Below are positions 8,268 to 16,398 of a stretch of 30,697 nucleotides of DNA, piece by piece. Position 1 is the first letter of the stretch. The number at the start of each line of letters is the position of its first letter. The translations under genes and the position numbers were made by a program. Under the pieces are notes generated by a model that saw only the letters and a list, made by a program, of their open reading frames with translations, did no database searches and was not told the origin of the DNA. Location of the stretch: the NCBI GenBank assembly GCA_047974765.1, contig JBKECP010000030.1, forward strand, positions 1 to 30,697, in the 5' to 3' direction. The stretch comes from JBKECP01 sp047974765. GTDB lineage: Bacteria; Pseudomonadota; Gammaproteobacteria; Pseudomonadales; Halieaceae.

Positions 8268-9014
8268 ATGCTGAAAATTAACAACCTGCACGCCAGTGTG
8301 GACAACAAGGATATTCTCAAGGGTCTCAGTCTTGAGGTTAAACCCGGTGAGGTACACGCCATCATGGGCCCAAATGGCTCCGGCAAGAGTACTCTCGGCC
8401 ATGTGCTGGCCGGGCGCCCCGGCTACGCAGTCAGCCAGGGCAGCGCCAGCCTGCTGGATCAGGATCTACTGGCGCTGGATACCGAAGCGCGCGCCCATCT
8501 CGGCCTGTTCCTGGCCTATCAGTACCCGGTTGAGATTCCCGGTGTCAGCAATATGGAATTTCTCAAAGCCTCAGTGGATGCCGTGCGCGAGGCGCGCGGC
8601 CAACAGGCCATCGACAGTATCAGCTTTATGAAGCAGGCCCGTGAATTTTGCAAACAGGTCAATCTCGATCAGAGTTTTCTCAAGCGAGGCGTTAATGAAG
8701 GCTTCTCCGGTGGTGAGAAAAAACGCAATGAACTGATGCAGATGATGATACTCGAACCCAGATTGTGCATCCTCGATGAAACCGATTCCGGCCTGGACAT
8801 CGATGCTTTGCAGGTGGTTGCCAAGGGCGTCAACGCCATGCGCAGCACCGAGCGCAGCTTTATTCTGGTAACACATTACCAGCGCCTGTTGAATTACATT
8901 GAACCAGACCATGTACATGTGCTGGCCGGTGGTCGCATTATCAAATCCGGTGACAAGTCACTGGCTCTGGAGCTGGAAGCGAAGGGCTACAGTTGGCTGG
9001 AGGATGCCGCCTGA
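8268..9014 (+). CDS. sufC: Fe-S assembly ATPase SufC
   Basis: 248 residues, an ABC-type ATPase without membrane partner. Walker A is GPNGSGKST (Lys40), the signature motif is FSGGEKKRNEL, Walker B is LCILDETDSGLD (Asp170, Glu171), and the H-loop is LVTHYQRLL. FSGGEKKRNE and the DETDSGLDIDAL stretch are specific to SufC. It binds SufB and SufD and drives the conformational change needed for cluster assembly. A good ribosome binding site (AAGAGAGA) lies 7 bases before the ATG. Its last base is shared with the sufD start (TGATG), so the two are translationally coupled. Confidence 0.97.
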   Translation: MLKINNLHASVDNKDILKGLSLEVKPGEVHAIMGPNGSGKSTLGHVLAGRPGYAVSQGSASLLDQDLLALDTEARAHLGLFLAYQYPVEIPGVSNMEFLKASVDAVREARGQQAIDSISFMKQAREFCKQVNLDQSFLKRGVNEGFSGGEKKRNELMQMMILEPRLCILDETDSGLDIDALQVVAKGVNAMRSTERSFILVTHYQRLLNYIEPDHVHVLAGGRIIKSGDKSLALELEAKGYSWLEDAA

Positions 9015-10330
9015 TGAGCGATTTCATGCAAGGCCCGCTGGCGGCCGCTGCCAGCAATGTAGCGCCCTGGTTGTCTGATATTCAGACCCGCGGTCTAGCA
9101 AACTGGCGCAAGCGCACTCTGCCCAACCGAAAAACCGAGGCCTGGAAATACAATCACCTGAAAGTATTGCAACGCAGCTTTCAGGCCGCCAGCACTCAGC
9201 CACAAACACCAATGCTCAATAGCCACAGCTATCCAGAGACTGCCGGTGCCACACTGGTTTTCAGTGACGGTATCTTTCGCCCGGAACTGTCACAGTGCAA
9301 GCTGCCTGCAGGTATTAAACTGACCCGCTTTGCCGATGCCGGCAAGGACCAGGCCGCCCTTATTGGTGCGCGCCTTGGCCGGGCGGTGAACAGTGCCAAT
9401 CATCTCTTTGCCCCCCTTAACGAAGCCCTGTTAAGTGATGGTGTTTTTATTGAAATTGAAGCAGATACAGTTATTGAGCAGGCGCTGCAGGTAGTCTGGC
9501 AGTGCAGTGGCCATGTCGATAATCAGGTATTGAGCCAGCGCCTGCTGGTCTGCGCTGGCGCCCACAGCCGGGCATGCATTATTGAAAGCTTTGTCAGTAG
9601 CGATGACAGCTCGGCCTTTACCAGTAGCATCAGCGAATTCCTGTTGGCTGAAGGCGCCACCCTGGAACACTACCGGCTACACCTTGAAGAGGGTGAGGTT
9701 GTTCATATTGGTGGCGCCCATGCTCACCTTCAGGCAAACGCCACTTTTCAAAGTTTTCACCTGGCCCTTGGCAGCCGTATGAAGCGCATCGATATCACTG
9801 TCGATCACCAGGGTGCCGGTGCTCATGCTGATATCAAGGGTATTTATCTACCCAGAGGCGATGAACAGATTGACTACCACACCTGCATTGAACACACCGT
9901 ACCCCATTGCACCAGCAATGAAGTGTTTCGCGGTATTGTGGCTGACCGTGCCAGCGCTATTTTCAATGGTCGCATCCACATTCATCAGGATGCCCAAAAA
10001 ACCCGTGCCGAACTGTCCAATAAAAACCTGCTAATGAGTGCGCAGGCTGAGATTAATACCAAGCCCGAACTGGAAATCTACGCCGATGATGTACAGTGTG
10101 CTCACGGTGCCACTGTTGCCCAGCTGGATACAACGGCCCTGCACTATCTGCGCACCCGGGGTATACCTGCTGATGAAGCCGAAGTGATGCTCAGTTATGG
10201 TTTTATCAACGAGCTGATCGATGACATAGGAAACACAGCCGTACACAGCCACCTCAAGCCCCTGCTGGCAGCGCGTTTTGCTGGCAGCACACAACTTGCA
10301 CGCCATATTCTGGAGCAGGATCATGCCTAG
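9014..10330 (+). CDS. sufD: Fe-S assembly scaffold subunit SufD
   Basis: 438 residues from the ATG at 9014, which overlaps the sufC stop by one base; an in-frame ATG at 8993 lies inside sufC and is less likely. The beta-helix core and the C-terminal motif VQCAHGATVAQLD are seen; Cys362 and His364 correspond to the conserved Cys/His pair at the SufB-SufD interface of E. coli. The N-terminal RKRTLPNRKTEAWKYNHL is a SufD hallmark. SufD pairs with SufB and is required for iron entry and cluster assembly. Its 3' end overlaps the sufS start by 8 bases. Confidence 0.95.
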   Translation: MSDFMQGPLAAAASNVAPWLSDIQTRGLANWRKRTLPNRKTEAWKYNHLKVLQRSFQAASTQPQTPMLNSHSYPETAGATLVFSDGIFRPELSQCKLPAGIKLTRFADAGKDQAALIGARLGRAVNSANHLFAPLNEALLSDGVFIEIEADTVIEQALQVVWQCSGHVDNQVLSQRLLVCAGAHSRACIIESFVSSDDSSAFTSSISEFLLAEGATLEHYRLHLEEGEVVHIGGAHAHLQANATFQSFHLALGSRMKRIDITVDHQGAGAHADIKGIYLPRGDEQIDYHTCIEHTVPHCTSNEVFRGIVADRASAIFNGRIHIHQDAQKTRAELSNKNLLMSAQAEINTKPELEIYADDVQCAHGATVAQLDTTALHYLRTRGIPADEAEVMLSYGFINELIDDIGNTAVHSHLKPLLAARFAGSTQLARHILEQDHA

Positions 10331-11573
10331 CTCTGAATCAATGACAGCCCCCGTGTTTGATGCCGAAGGCCTGCGCGCCGACTTCCCGATCTTGCAGCAA
10401 CAGATCAACGGCCAGCCGCTGGTTTATCTGGACAACGCTGCCACCACACAAAAGCCCGAGTGCGTGATCGAAGCCATCAGCCACTACTATCGCCGCGACA
10501 ATGCCAATGTTCATCGCGGCGCCCACACTCTGTCGGACCGGGCCACTGCTACCTTTGAAGGCGCCCGCGAGACCGTGGCGCGATTTATCAACAGCCCGTC
10601 ATCGCAACAGCTGATCTGGACGCGCGGCACCACCGAGGCCATCAATCTGGTCGCCTACAGCTGGGGTCGCAGCAATCTCAAAGCCGGAGAGAGGGTACTG
10701 GTGTCACATATGGAGCACCACTCCAATATCGTGCCCTGGCAGCTGGTATGCGCAGCCGCCGGTGCTGAGGTCGTCCCTGTTCCGATCACCAGCGAAGGCG
10801 AGATCGACATAGCAGCACTGGCTGAATTGCTCGATGAGCGCGTCCGCCTGATCGCCGTAAACCATGTGTCCAATGCTCTGGGCACCATCAACCCCGTTGA
10901 ACAAGTTACTGCCCTGGCCCGGCGTGTCGGCGCAAAGGTACTGATCGACGGCGCCCAGGCTATCGCCCACCTGCCGGTGGATGTACAGGCTCTGGATTGT
11001 GATTTTTATGCTTTTTCCGGCCACAAGCTCTACGGCCCTACAGGTATCGGAGCACTCTGGGGAAAGCGTGAACTGCTGGAAGAGATACCACCCTTCCTCG
11101 GCGGCGGCGAGATGATTGAAACTGTCAGCTTTGTCGGCACCACCTTTAACAGCCTGCCCTTTAAATTCGAGGCCGGCACCCCCAATATTGCCGCAGCCAT
11201 TGGACTGGCCAGTGCTATCGACTACCTGAACAACATTGATATGATCGGCGCCGCCCGCCACGAAAATGAGCTGTTAATCTATTCACTACAACTGGCCAAA
11301 CAGGTTGACGGCCTGCGGCGTATCGGCAATGCCCGCCAGAGTGTGGGCATCTTCAGCTTTGTACTGGACGGCGTTCACCCGGCTGATCTGGGTATGTTGC
11401 TGGATCAACAGGGCATTGCCGTTCGCACCGGTCACCACTGCGCCCAGCCACTGATGGATTACTTCAGTGTGCCTGGCACAGTGCGGGCATCCTACGCCCT
11501 GTACAACACCCGCGAGGATGTCGAGCGGTTGTTTGAGGGTATTCACAAGGCCGTGCGCCTGTTTGGGAGCTAG
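10323..11573 (+). CDS. sufS: Type II cysteine desulfurase SufS
   Basis: 416 residues from the ATG at 10323, preceded by GGAG (10312-10315) at 7 bases; an upstream in-frame ATG at 10278 lies deep in sufD. A fold-type I PLP enzyme that takes sulfur from L-cysteine, giving alanine and an enzyme-bound persulfide. The PLP lysine is Lys235 in FSGHKLYGPTGIG, and the persulfide-carrying cysteine is Cys373 in RTGHHCAQPLM. LVYLDNAATTQKP and NVHRGAHTLS are typical of the SufS/CsdA group. The sulfur acceptor, SufE, is encoded three genes downstream. Confidence 0.96.
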   Translation: MPSSESMTAPVFDAEGLRADFPILQQQINGQPLVYLDNAATTQKPECVIEAISHYYRRDNANVHRGAHTLSDRATATFEGARETVARFINSPSSQQLIWTRGTTEAINLVAYSWGRSNLKAGERVLVSHMEHHSNIVPWQLVCAAAGAEVVPVPITSEGEIDIAALAELLDERVRLIAVNHVSNALGTINPVEQVTALARRVGAKVLIDGAQAIAHLPVDVQALDCDFYAFSGHKLYGPTGIGALWGKRELLEEIPPFLGGGEMIETVSFVGTTFNSLPFKFEAGTPNIAAAIGLASAIDYLNNIDMIGAARHENELLIYSLQLAKQVDGLRRIGNARQSVGIFSFVLDGVHPADLGMLLDQQGIAVRTGHHCAQPLMDYFSVPGTVRASYALYNTREDVERLFEGIHKAVRLFGS

Positions 11574-11618
11574 TCCGGCAGGGCCAGCCCCGGATTGAAA
11601 CACGAGAGGAATTGCAGT

Positions 11619-11975
11619 ATGTCAGTTGAGACCTTTGATGCGCGCAGTGACGCCGTACAGGTGTCAGATGCAGCCGCACAGTATCTGAAAACACAGCTGG
11701 ATAAAAACGGTGGCAAAGCCATCCGTATCAGTGTCAAGGAAAGCGGCTGTACCGGCTATATGTATGTGATGGACGAGGTCACCCGGGGTGAGGCCAGTGA
11801 TCTGGTAATGTCGCTGGCCAACGGGCTCGATATTTTTATTGATCCGGCCTCCTTGCCAGTGCTCAAGGGCACCGAGATCGTCTACGAAAAAGACGGCATC
11901 AATCGCACCATCAAGTTTCACAATCCCAACGTCACCGCCGCCTGCGGCTGCGGTGACAGCTTCAGCATCAACTAA
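11619..11975 (+). CDS. sufA: A-type Fe-S carrier protein SufA
   Basis: 118 residues, HesB/IscA/SufA family. The three ligand cysteines are present: Cys44 in ESGCTGYMY, and Cys109 and Cys111 in the C-terminal CGCG. A-type carriers receive clusters from SufBCD and pass them to target proteins. The ATG at 11619 is chosen because AGAGGA (11605-11610) lies 8 bases before it; an in-frame start at 11595 would add 8 residues. It follows sufS by 45 bases. Family members are hard to split into SufA, IscA and ErpA by sequence; the name rests on operon context. Confidence 0.88.
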   Translation: MSVETFDARSDAVQVSDAAAQYLKTQLDKNGGKAIRISVKESGCTGYMYVMDEVTRGEASDLVMSLANGLDIFIDPASLPVLKGTEIVYEKDGINRTIKFHNPNVTAACGCGDSFSIN

Positions 11976-11996
11976 AGCATCAATCAGGATCACCCC

Positions 11997-12539
11997 ATGA
12001 GCGCACAGGAACGCACCCTGCTGACCACCCGCCGTGACTGCCCCGGTCGCCTTGTCCCCGTGGGCGACCCGGTGCTGATTCCCGCCCACACCTTTGTCAC
12101 CCTGACCCAGTCCCTGGGCGGCAACTATACCGTGATCTACAACGGCAATATGGTGCGGGTAGACGGCACCGATGCCGATGCCCTCGGCCTGGAAGCACTG
12201 GTGTTGGCATTTAACGAACCGGCCGATGGTCAGATCAGCCAGGATCAGGTGTGGGAGGCACTGGCTACCGTTTACGACCCGGAAGTACCGGTAGACCTGG
12301 TCAACCTGGGGCTGATCTACAAGCTGGCCATCGACCAGAGCAAGGGTGAGGTGTTGATACACATGACACTGACCGCCCCCGGTTGTGGCATGGGCCCGGT
12401 ACTGGTGGAAGATGTAAAATACCGCGTGGCCCAGGTGCCCTTTGTGAGGTCAGTACAGGTTGAGCTGGTCTTCGATCCGCCCTGGCACCGCGATATGATG
12501 TCTGAGGAGGCACAACTCGAAACCGGTATGTTTTACTGA
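11997..12539 (+). CDS. sufT: Fe-S cluster assembly protein SufT
   Basis: 180 residues with an N-terminal segment typical of SufT (LIPAHTFVTLTQSLGGNYTV) and a C-terminal MIP18/DUF59 domain: VWEALATVYDPEVPVDLVNLG, then LTAPGCGMGPVL with the conserved Cys130. SufT takes part in Fe-S protein maturation, known mainly from Gram-positive bacteria. A Shine-Dalgarno AGGA (11986-11989) lies 7 bases before the ATG. The stop overlaps the sufE start by one base (TGATG), so the pair is translationally coupled. Confidence 0.92.
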   Translation: MSAQERTLLTTRRDCPGRLVPVGDPVLIPAHTFVTLTQSLGGNYTVIYNGNMVRVDGTDADALGLEALVLAFNEPADGQISQDQVWEALATVYDPEVPVDLVNLGLIYKLAIDQSKGEVLIHMTLTAPGCGMGPVLVEDVKYRVAQVPFVRSVQVELVFDPPWHRDMMSEEAQLETGMFY

Positions 12540-12967
12540 TGAGTGACAATAACCCTTTTGGCAGCCGCATCACTGCGGACGATATCGTTGACACCCTGTC
12601 CTTTTTTGATGACTGGGAAGAGCGTTACAAATACATCATCGACCTCGGCCGGGAACTGCCTCCCATGAACAAAAGCCTGCAAACCGAAAATCGCAAAATT
12701 CACGGCTGCCAGAGCCAGGTGTGGATTGACACCCGCATCGAAGACGGACGTCTGCAAATGAGCGTCGACTCCGATGCCTTCATCGTAAAAGGTCTGCTCG
12801 GTGTGGTCATGGCCGCTTACAATAACAAAACTGCAGCCGAAGTACTGGCTTTCGATATTGAACAGTACTTCGACAGCCTCGACCTCCTGCGCCACCTCTC
12901 ACCCACCCGCGGCAACGGCCTGCGCTCAATGGTGGCCCGTATCAGGGAGATTGCCGGTACCAGCTGA
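12539..12967 (+). CDS. sufE: Sulfur acceptor protein SufE
   Basis: 142 residues. The acceptor cysteine is Cys57 in KIHGCQSQVW, the hallmark of SufE/CsdE. Further family segments are EERYKYIIDLGRELPPM near the N-terminus and LLRHLSPTRGNGLRSMVARI at the C-terminus. SufE takes the persulfide sulfur from SufS and hands it to SufB. The ATG shares one base with the sufT stop. It is the last recognisable suf gene; no convincing intrinsic terminator follows in the 121 bases to the next gene. Confidence 0.95.
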   Translation: MSDNNPFGSRITADDIVDTLSFFDDWEERYKYIIDLGRELPPMNKSLQTENRKIHGCQSQVWIDTRIEDGRLQMSVDSDAFIVKGLLGVVMAAYNNKTAAEVLAFDIEQYFDSLDLLRHLSPTRGNGLRSMVARIREIAGTS

Positions 12968-13088
12968 GTTTTATATTTCAACTCTGGGATCAAGCTCACA
13001 TTTTTACTGTTTTTTACATTGGTGCCGCATTTTCGGACTTGCCTGCGTTGCGATACAGCATCAAACTAAATTAGCAATAGCTAACTTG

Positions 13089-14762
13089 ATGTTTGCCTCA
13101 GTGCGAACCGTTGCGGGAGCTCAAGCCTTGCCCTTACCTCGAATTTTGGTCGTTGAAGACGATGCTGCACTGTCTGCCAAACTGGCAAATACACTGACCA
13201 ACGCCCACATGCGGGCATTTCAAACCGCCTCAGGTATTGAGGGCCTCAAGCTGTTTCGGCAAGAACGACCGGATATCGTCATTTATGGTATCGACCTGAA
13301 TGATATGAACGGCCATGAACTCTGCCGCACCATTCGCACCAGCCGCGAAGGTTTGCAAACACCCATTCTGGTTATGATTGAACAGCAGGAAGAGATTGAA
13401 GAAGCCTACGAGGTGGGCGCTACCGAAAGTATTCCCAGACACTATCACGATGCATTACTGATCCGCCGGATCCGTAATTTACTACAATCACACCAGGCCT
13501 ATCTCGAACGGCAACAAAGCCTGTCCCGACTCGAATTACTGGAGACACTACTGGACAATACGCACTACGAGATTTACTTCATTGATACCAGCTGCTTGCA
13601 TATTTATTCCGCCAGTAAGGCAGCCCAAATCAATCTCGGGTACAGTGAAAGGGAACTGTGTCAAATGGACATATCCTCTCTCCTTGCCAAACCAGCCATG
13701 AGCCCCGAAGAATACCGACGCAACTATCGGCAGCTGGCCAGAGGCGAGGTAAACAGTACCCACTGCTGCGCACAGCTTCGGCGTAAGAATGGCAGCCATT
13801 ACCAGGCCGAAGGTGAGATATTTGCCGTTCGCGGCGGCGCCCGGAAAATCAACATTATCTGCCTGCTGCAAGATAGCAGCCAAAGAAATCACACACTATC
13901 AGAATCAACCGCCGTTGATTGTGCGCTTGATCCAGAACAGGCTACAAACAACCCCACCTGTAATAACAGTCAACGCACTTTGTCGGCCAGTGCATCTGAC
14001 CGAGATAGCGGTATGCATTTTGATATTGCCCACAAACTGCAACAGGCTCTGGCCGAAAACAGGCTATCTCTGCAATACCAGCCCAGATTCACCAGCCATA
14101 ACAGGCAACTCTGTGGATTTGAAGCACAGCTGTACTGGTGCGGGAATGATGGAAGGGCTCTACCACTCTCACTGACAGGTATTGCCAATGCTCCAAAACT
14201 GATTCACGACATCAACCACTGGCAGATACGTGAGGCCTGTCACCAACTTCAACAACAATGTGCAGATAACAAATGTACAGACAACAATCATATATATGCA
14301 CACAAGCTGACGATGGCTGTCAGTCTGGCACCCTGTCAACTCCTCGATAAACAATTGCCGGAAACACTCGCCGAAGCCTTTTATGATTTTTCAATTGAGG
14401 CAGAATGCCTGCAACTGGAAATTGCCGACCATAAAGACTCTCAGTACAGTGGCGAACTTGCCGATGCCCTGTGGCAGATCAGAAGTCTCGGCTGTGAAAT
14501 CATTCTCGAACACTTTGATTGTGGCAGCATGTCAATGCACTACCTGCAACAGTATCCGATTGATGGCATCAAGCTCGACCGTAAACTTACCCATGAAGCT
14601 GGCAGCAAGCTGGCACTGTCCTCTGTTGTCACACTGGCCAATGACCTGCATTTAAAATTAATTGCTGAAGGGATAAATGACGGGGAAACACTCAATTACA
14701 TCCGCAAGCTCAAACTCAGCTATTTGCAAAATCAACCAGATGATTCCGAGACTTCCAAATAG
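13089..14762 (+). CDS. Degenerate receiver-PAS-EAL protein
   Basis: 557 residues from ATG 13089 (poor ribosome binding site); an alternative TTG at 13128 has GGGAG 8 bases upstream and starts LPLPRILVVEDD. Residues about 16-130 are receiver-like, but the phospho-acceptor position is Gly67 (IVIYGIDLNDMNG) and the conserved lysine is Arg117. Residues about 150-270 are PAS-like. Residues about 315-557 are EAL-like: Glu345 is present but EALLR reads EAQLY, the VNxS asparagine is Ser412, the DDFGTG loop reads EHFDCG (474-479), and ExTES reads EIADH (444-448). Lys495 and Glu527 remain. The domain ends early, without a normal QGY segment. It is unlikely to hydrolyse c-di-GMP or to be phosphorylated; a binding or scaffolding role is more likely. 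Confidence 0.85.
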   Translation: MFASVRTVAGAQALPLPRILVVEDDAALSAKLANTLTNAHMRAFQTASGIEGLKLFRQERPDIVIYGIDLNDMNGHELCRTIRTSREGLQTPILVMIEQQEEIEEAYEVGATESIPRHYHDALLIRRIRNLLQSHQAYLERQQSLSRLELLETLLDNTHYEIYFIDTSCLHIYSASKAAQINLGYSERELCQMDISSLLAKPAMSPEEYRRNYRQLARGEVNSTHCCAQLRRKNGSHYQAEGEIFAVRGGARKINIICLLQDSSQRNHTLSESTAVDCALDPEQATNNPTCNNSQRTLSASASDRDSGMHFDIAHKLQQALAENRLSLQYQPRFTSHNRQLCGFEAQLYWCGNDGRALPLSLTGIANAPKLIHDINHWQIREACHQLQQQCADNKCTDNNHIYAHKLTMAVSLAPCQLLDKQLPETLAEAFYDFSIEAECLQLEIADHKDSQYSGELADALWQIRSLGCEIILEHFDCGSMSMHYLQQYPIDGIKLDRKLTHEAGSKLALSSVVTLANDLHLKLIAEGINDGETLNYIRKLKLSYLQNQPDDSETSK

Positions 14763-14766
14763 CCAC

Positions 14767-16128
14767 TTAGCTTAGCTGATAACAGGGCTGATAGTCGCTG
14801 GCATGCTCACCCAGTTTCATCCGCTTTTCCCTGACCATCATTTGCAGCAACTCGTCAATAGCGGCCATCAGCTTTGAATCACCGTGGATACGGTAGGGAC
14901 CATGGCGACGTACCCGCTCAATACCAAAAGCCTTGACATTACCTGCCACCAAGCCTGAAAAAACACGCCGCAACTGAGCCGCCAGCTCAAAGGATGGCAA
15001 TCCAGGCAGAATTTCAAGTGAGGCCATATTCTCATGTGTTGGCTCAAAGGGTTCCTGTAGCGAAGGATCGATATGTAGTGACCAGTTGTAATAATAGGCC
15101 TGACGTGTTTTTCGTCGTTGGTTGTGGATGCCCTGTACAGCTTTGCGCACGAAAGTACCTACCTCATCAGCTTGCCCGACAATGATTCGATAATAGGATT
15201 TAACACCTTCTCCAAAACAGGTCACCAGAAAATTTTCAAGCTGCTCAAAATAACCCTGACATTGCTGTGGCCCCGCAAGCACCAGAGGCAGGCTGCCTTC
15301 ATTGGCCGGATGCATCAAAATAGCCAGCAGGTAAAGCACCTCTTCCACTGTGCCCACACCACCAGGGAAAACAATAATTGTGTGGGCAAGGCGCACAAAG
15401 GCTTCCAGGCGTTTTTCGATATCCGGCATGATAACCAGTTCATTGACAATAGCGTTTGGCGACTCAGAAGCAATTATGCCGGGTTCACTGATACCAATAT
15501 AACGGCCATTTTTAATCTGCTGCTTGGCATGACCAACTGCGGCTCCCTTCATTGGTCCCTTCATTGCACCAATGCCGCAACCGGTAGCAATATCCAGCCC
15601 TCGCAGCCCCAATTCATACCCGACCTGCTTGGCGTAATCGTATTCCTCACGCGGTATGGCATGACCACCCCAGCACACAACCAGCCGGGGCGGCACACCA
15701 GGTTGAACAATATTGGCATTGCGCAGAATACGAAAAACTGTATTGGTCACTTCTCCAGGAATCAACGGCTGGTGCTGACTGGCTGTAATCTTGAAATCGG
15801 TATAAACAATATCCCGCAACGCCGAAAACAGATGCTCCTGAATACCGCGAATCATACGCCCATCAACAAAGGATTGAGCCGGCGCATTGAAGAGTTCCAA
15901 CCGCAATCCCCTGGGCTGAGGTAATACACGAATATCAAAATTCGCATAGTTGGCATAGATCTCAGCAGCGTCGTCTTTATTGCTATCTGTATTGAGAATG
16001 GCTAAAGCACAACTGCGAAAAAGCTCATATAGAGCGCCCTGATTGGCAGTCAGTCCTTCCACCTCCATCTGGGATAACAGGTTGAGCGATTTAATCGGGT
16101 TGATAACAGCATGAGGGAATATATCCAT
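14767..16128 (-). CDS. ppnN: Nucleotide 5'-monophosphate nucleosidase PpnN (YgdH, LOG family)
   Basis: 453 residues, the size of E. coli PpnN (454). The N-terminus (MDIFPHAVINPIKSL, QMEVEGLTANQGALYELFRSC) and C-terminus are those of the long PpnN type, around a lysine-decarboxylase-like (LOG) core with the PGGVGTVEE motif at residues 255-263. PpnN cleaves purine nucleoside monophosphates to base and ribose 5-phosphate and is regulated by (p)ppGpp in E. coli. The ATG at 16128 follows an AGGA about 9 bases upstream. It converges with the degenerate EAL gene with only 4 bases between stops, so no terminator fits between them. Confidence 0.93.
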   Translation of the reverse strand: MDIFPHAVINPIKSLNLLSQMEVEGLTANQGALYELFRSCALAILNTDSNKDDAAEIYANYANFDIRVLPQPRGLRLELFNAPAQSFVDGRMIRGIQEHLFSALRDIVYTDFKITASQHQPLIPGEVTNTVFRILRNANIVQPGVPPRLVVCWGGHAIPREEYDYAKQVGYELGLRGLDIATGCGIGAMKGPMKGAAVGHAKQQIKNGRYIGISEPGIIASESPNAIVNELVIMPDIEKRLEAFVRLAHTIIVFPGGVGTVEEVLYLLAILMHPANEGSLPLVLAGPQQCQGYFEQLENFLVTCFGEGVKSYYRIIVGQADEVGTFVRKAVQGIHNQRRKTRQAYYYNWSLHIDPSLQEPFEPTHENMASLEILPGLPSFELAAQLRRVFSGLVAGNVKAFGIERVRRHGPYRIHGDSKLMAAIDELLQMMVREKRMKLGEHASDYQPCYQLS

Positions 16129-16324
16129 CCAAGAATCCTGTCAGGTCTTTTCATCTCCAATGTACAAGCACATACCATAGCACCCCTATATGACAGTGAA
16201 TATTATCTGTCACATCTTCTCCCTCTCTTCTTTGCTCTTTAGCCACAGAGGTAGTCTGGACTGCTGCGCCACCACTCAACACAGGCCAACACAGGCAAAT
16301 AGTAAAAACTCACAGAAATTCACT

Positions 16325-16353
16325 CTGGACAGATCAGAAGCACAATATAAAAT
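16325..16353 (+). promoter_or_regulatory. Promoter of the CDF-smtB-like operon
   Basis: A -35-like CTGGAC (16325-16330) and a -10 TAAAAT (16348-16353) are separated by 17 bases. The -10 falls within the left arm of the 40-base palindrome, so a bound repressor would occlude the polymerase. Confidence 0.6.
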
Positions 16354-16383
16354 ACATGAATACTTATTCATGTATTTTATATT
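16344..16383. promoter_or_regulatory. 40-base palindromic operator of the SmtB/ArsR repressor
   Basis: Two perfect 19-base arms (16344-16362 and 16365-16383) are separated by the two bases CT. The centre reads TGAATA-CT-TATTCA, the SmtB/ArsR-type operator core (two inverted half-sites, 2-base gap). It lies 15 bases before the CDF ATG, across the promoter. The best match for a binder is the ArsR-family protein encoded at 17396, so this is an autoregulated efflux operon. Confidence 0.85.
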
Positions 16384-16398
16384 AAATAATGAGGCAAT

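Larger units (their letters stand above)
16129..16398. other. Divergent intergenic region between ppnN and the zinc exporter gene
   Basis: 270 bases carrying the start regions of two divergent genes. It contains the CDF promoter and 40-base operator (16325-16383) and a weaker inverted repeat TGACAG/CTGTCA around 16190-16213. No other gene is seen. Confidence 0.6.

Noticed and set aside
13071..13084. TTAGC-AATA-GCTAA inverted repeat before the degenerate EAL gene.
   Set aside because: Five-base arms in A/T-rich sequence; not enough to call an operator.
12801..13088. Upstream part of the long open frame ending at 14762.
   Set aside because: It overlaps sufE in another frame and has no protein-like features; the receiver begins after 13089, so it is read as a non-coding extension.
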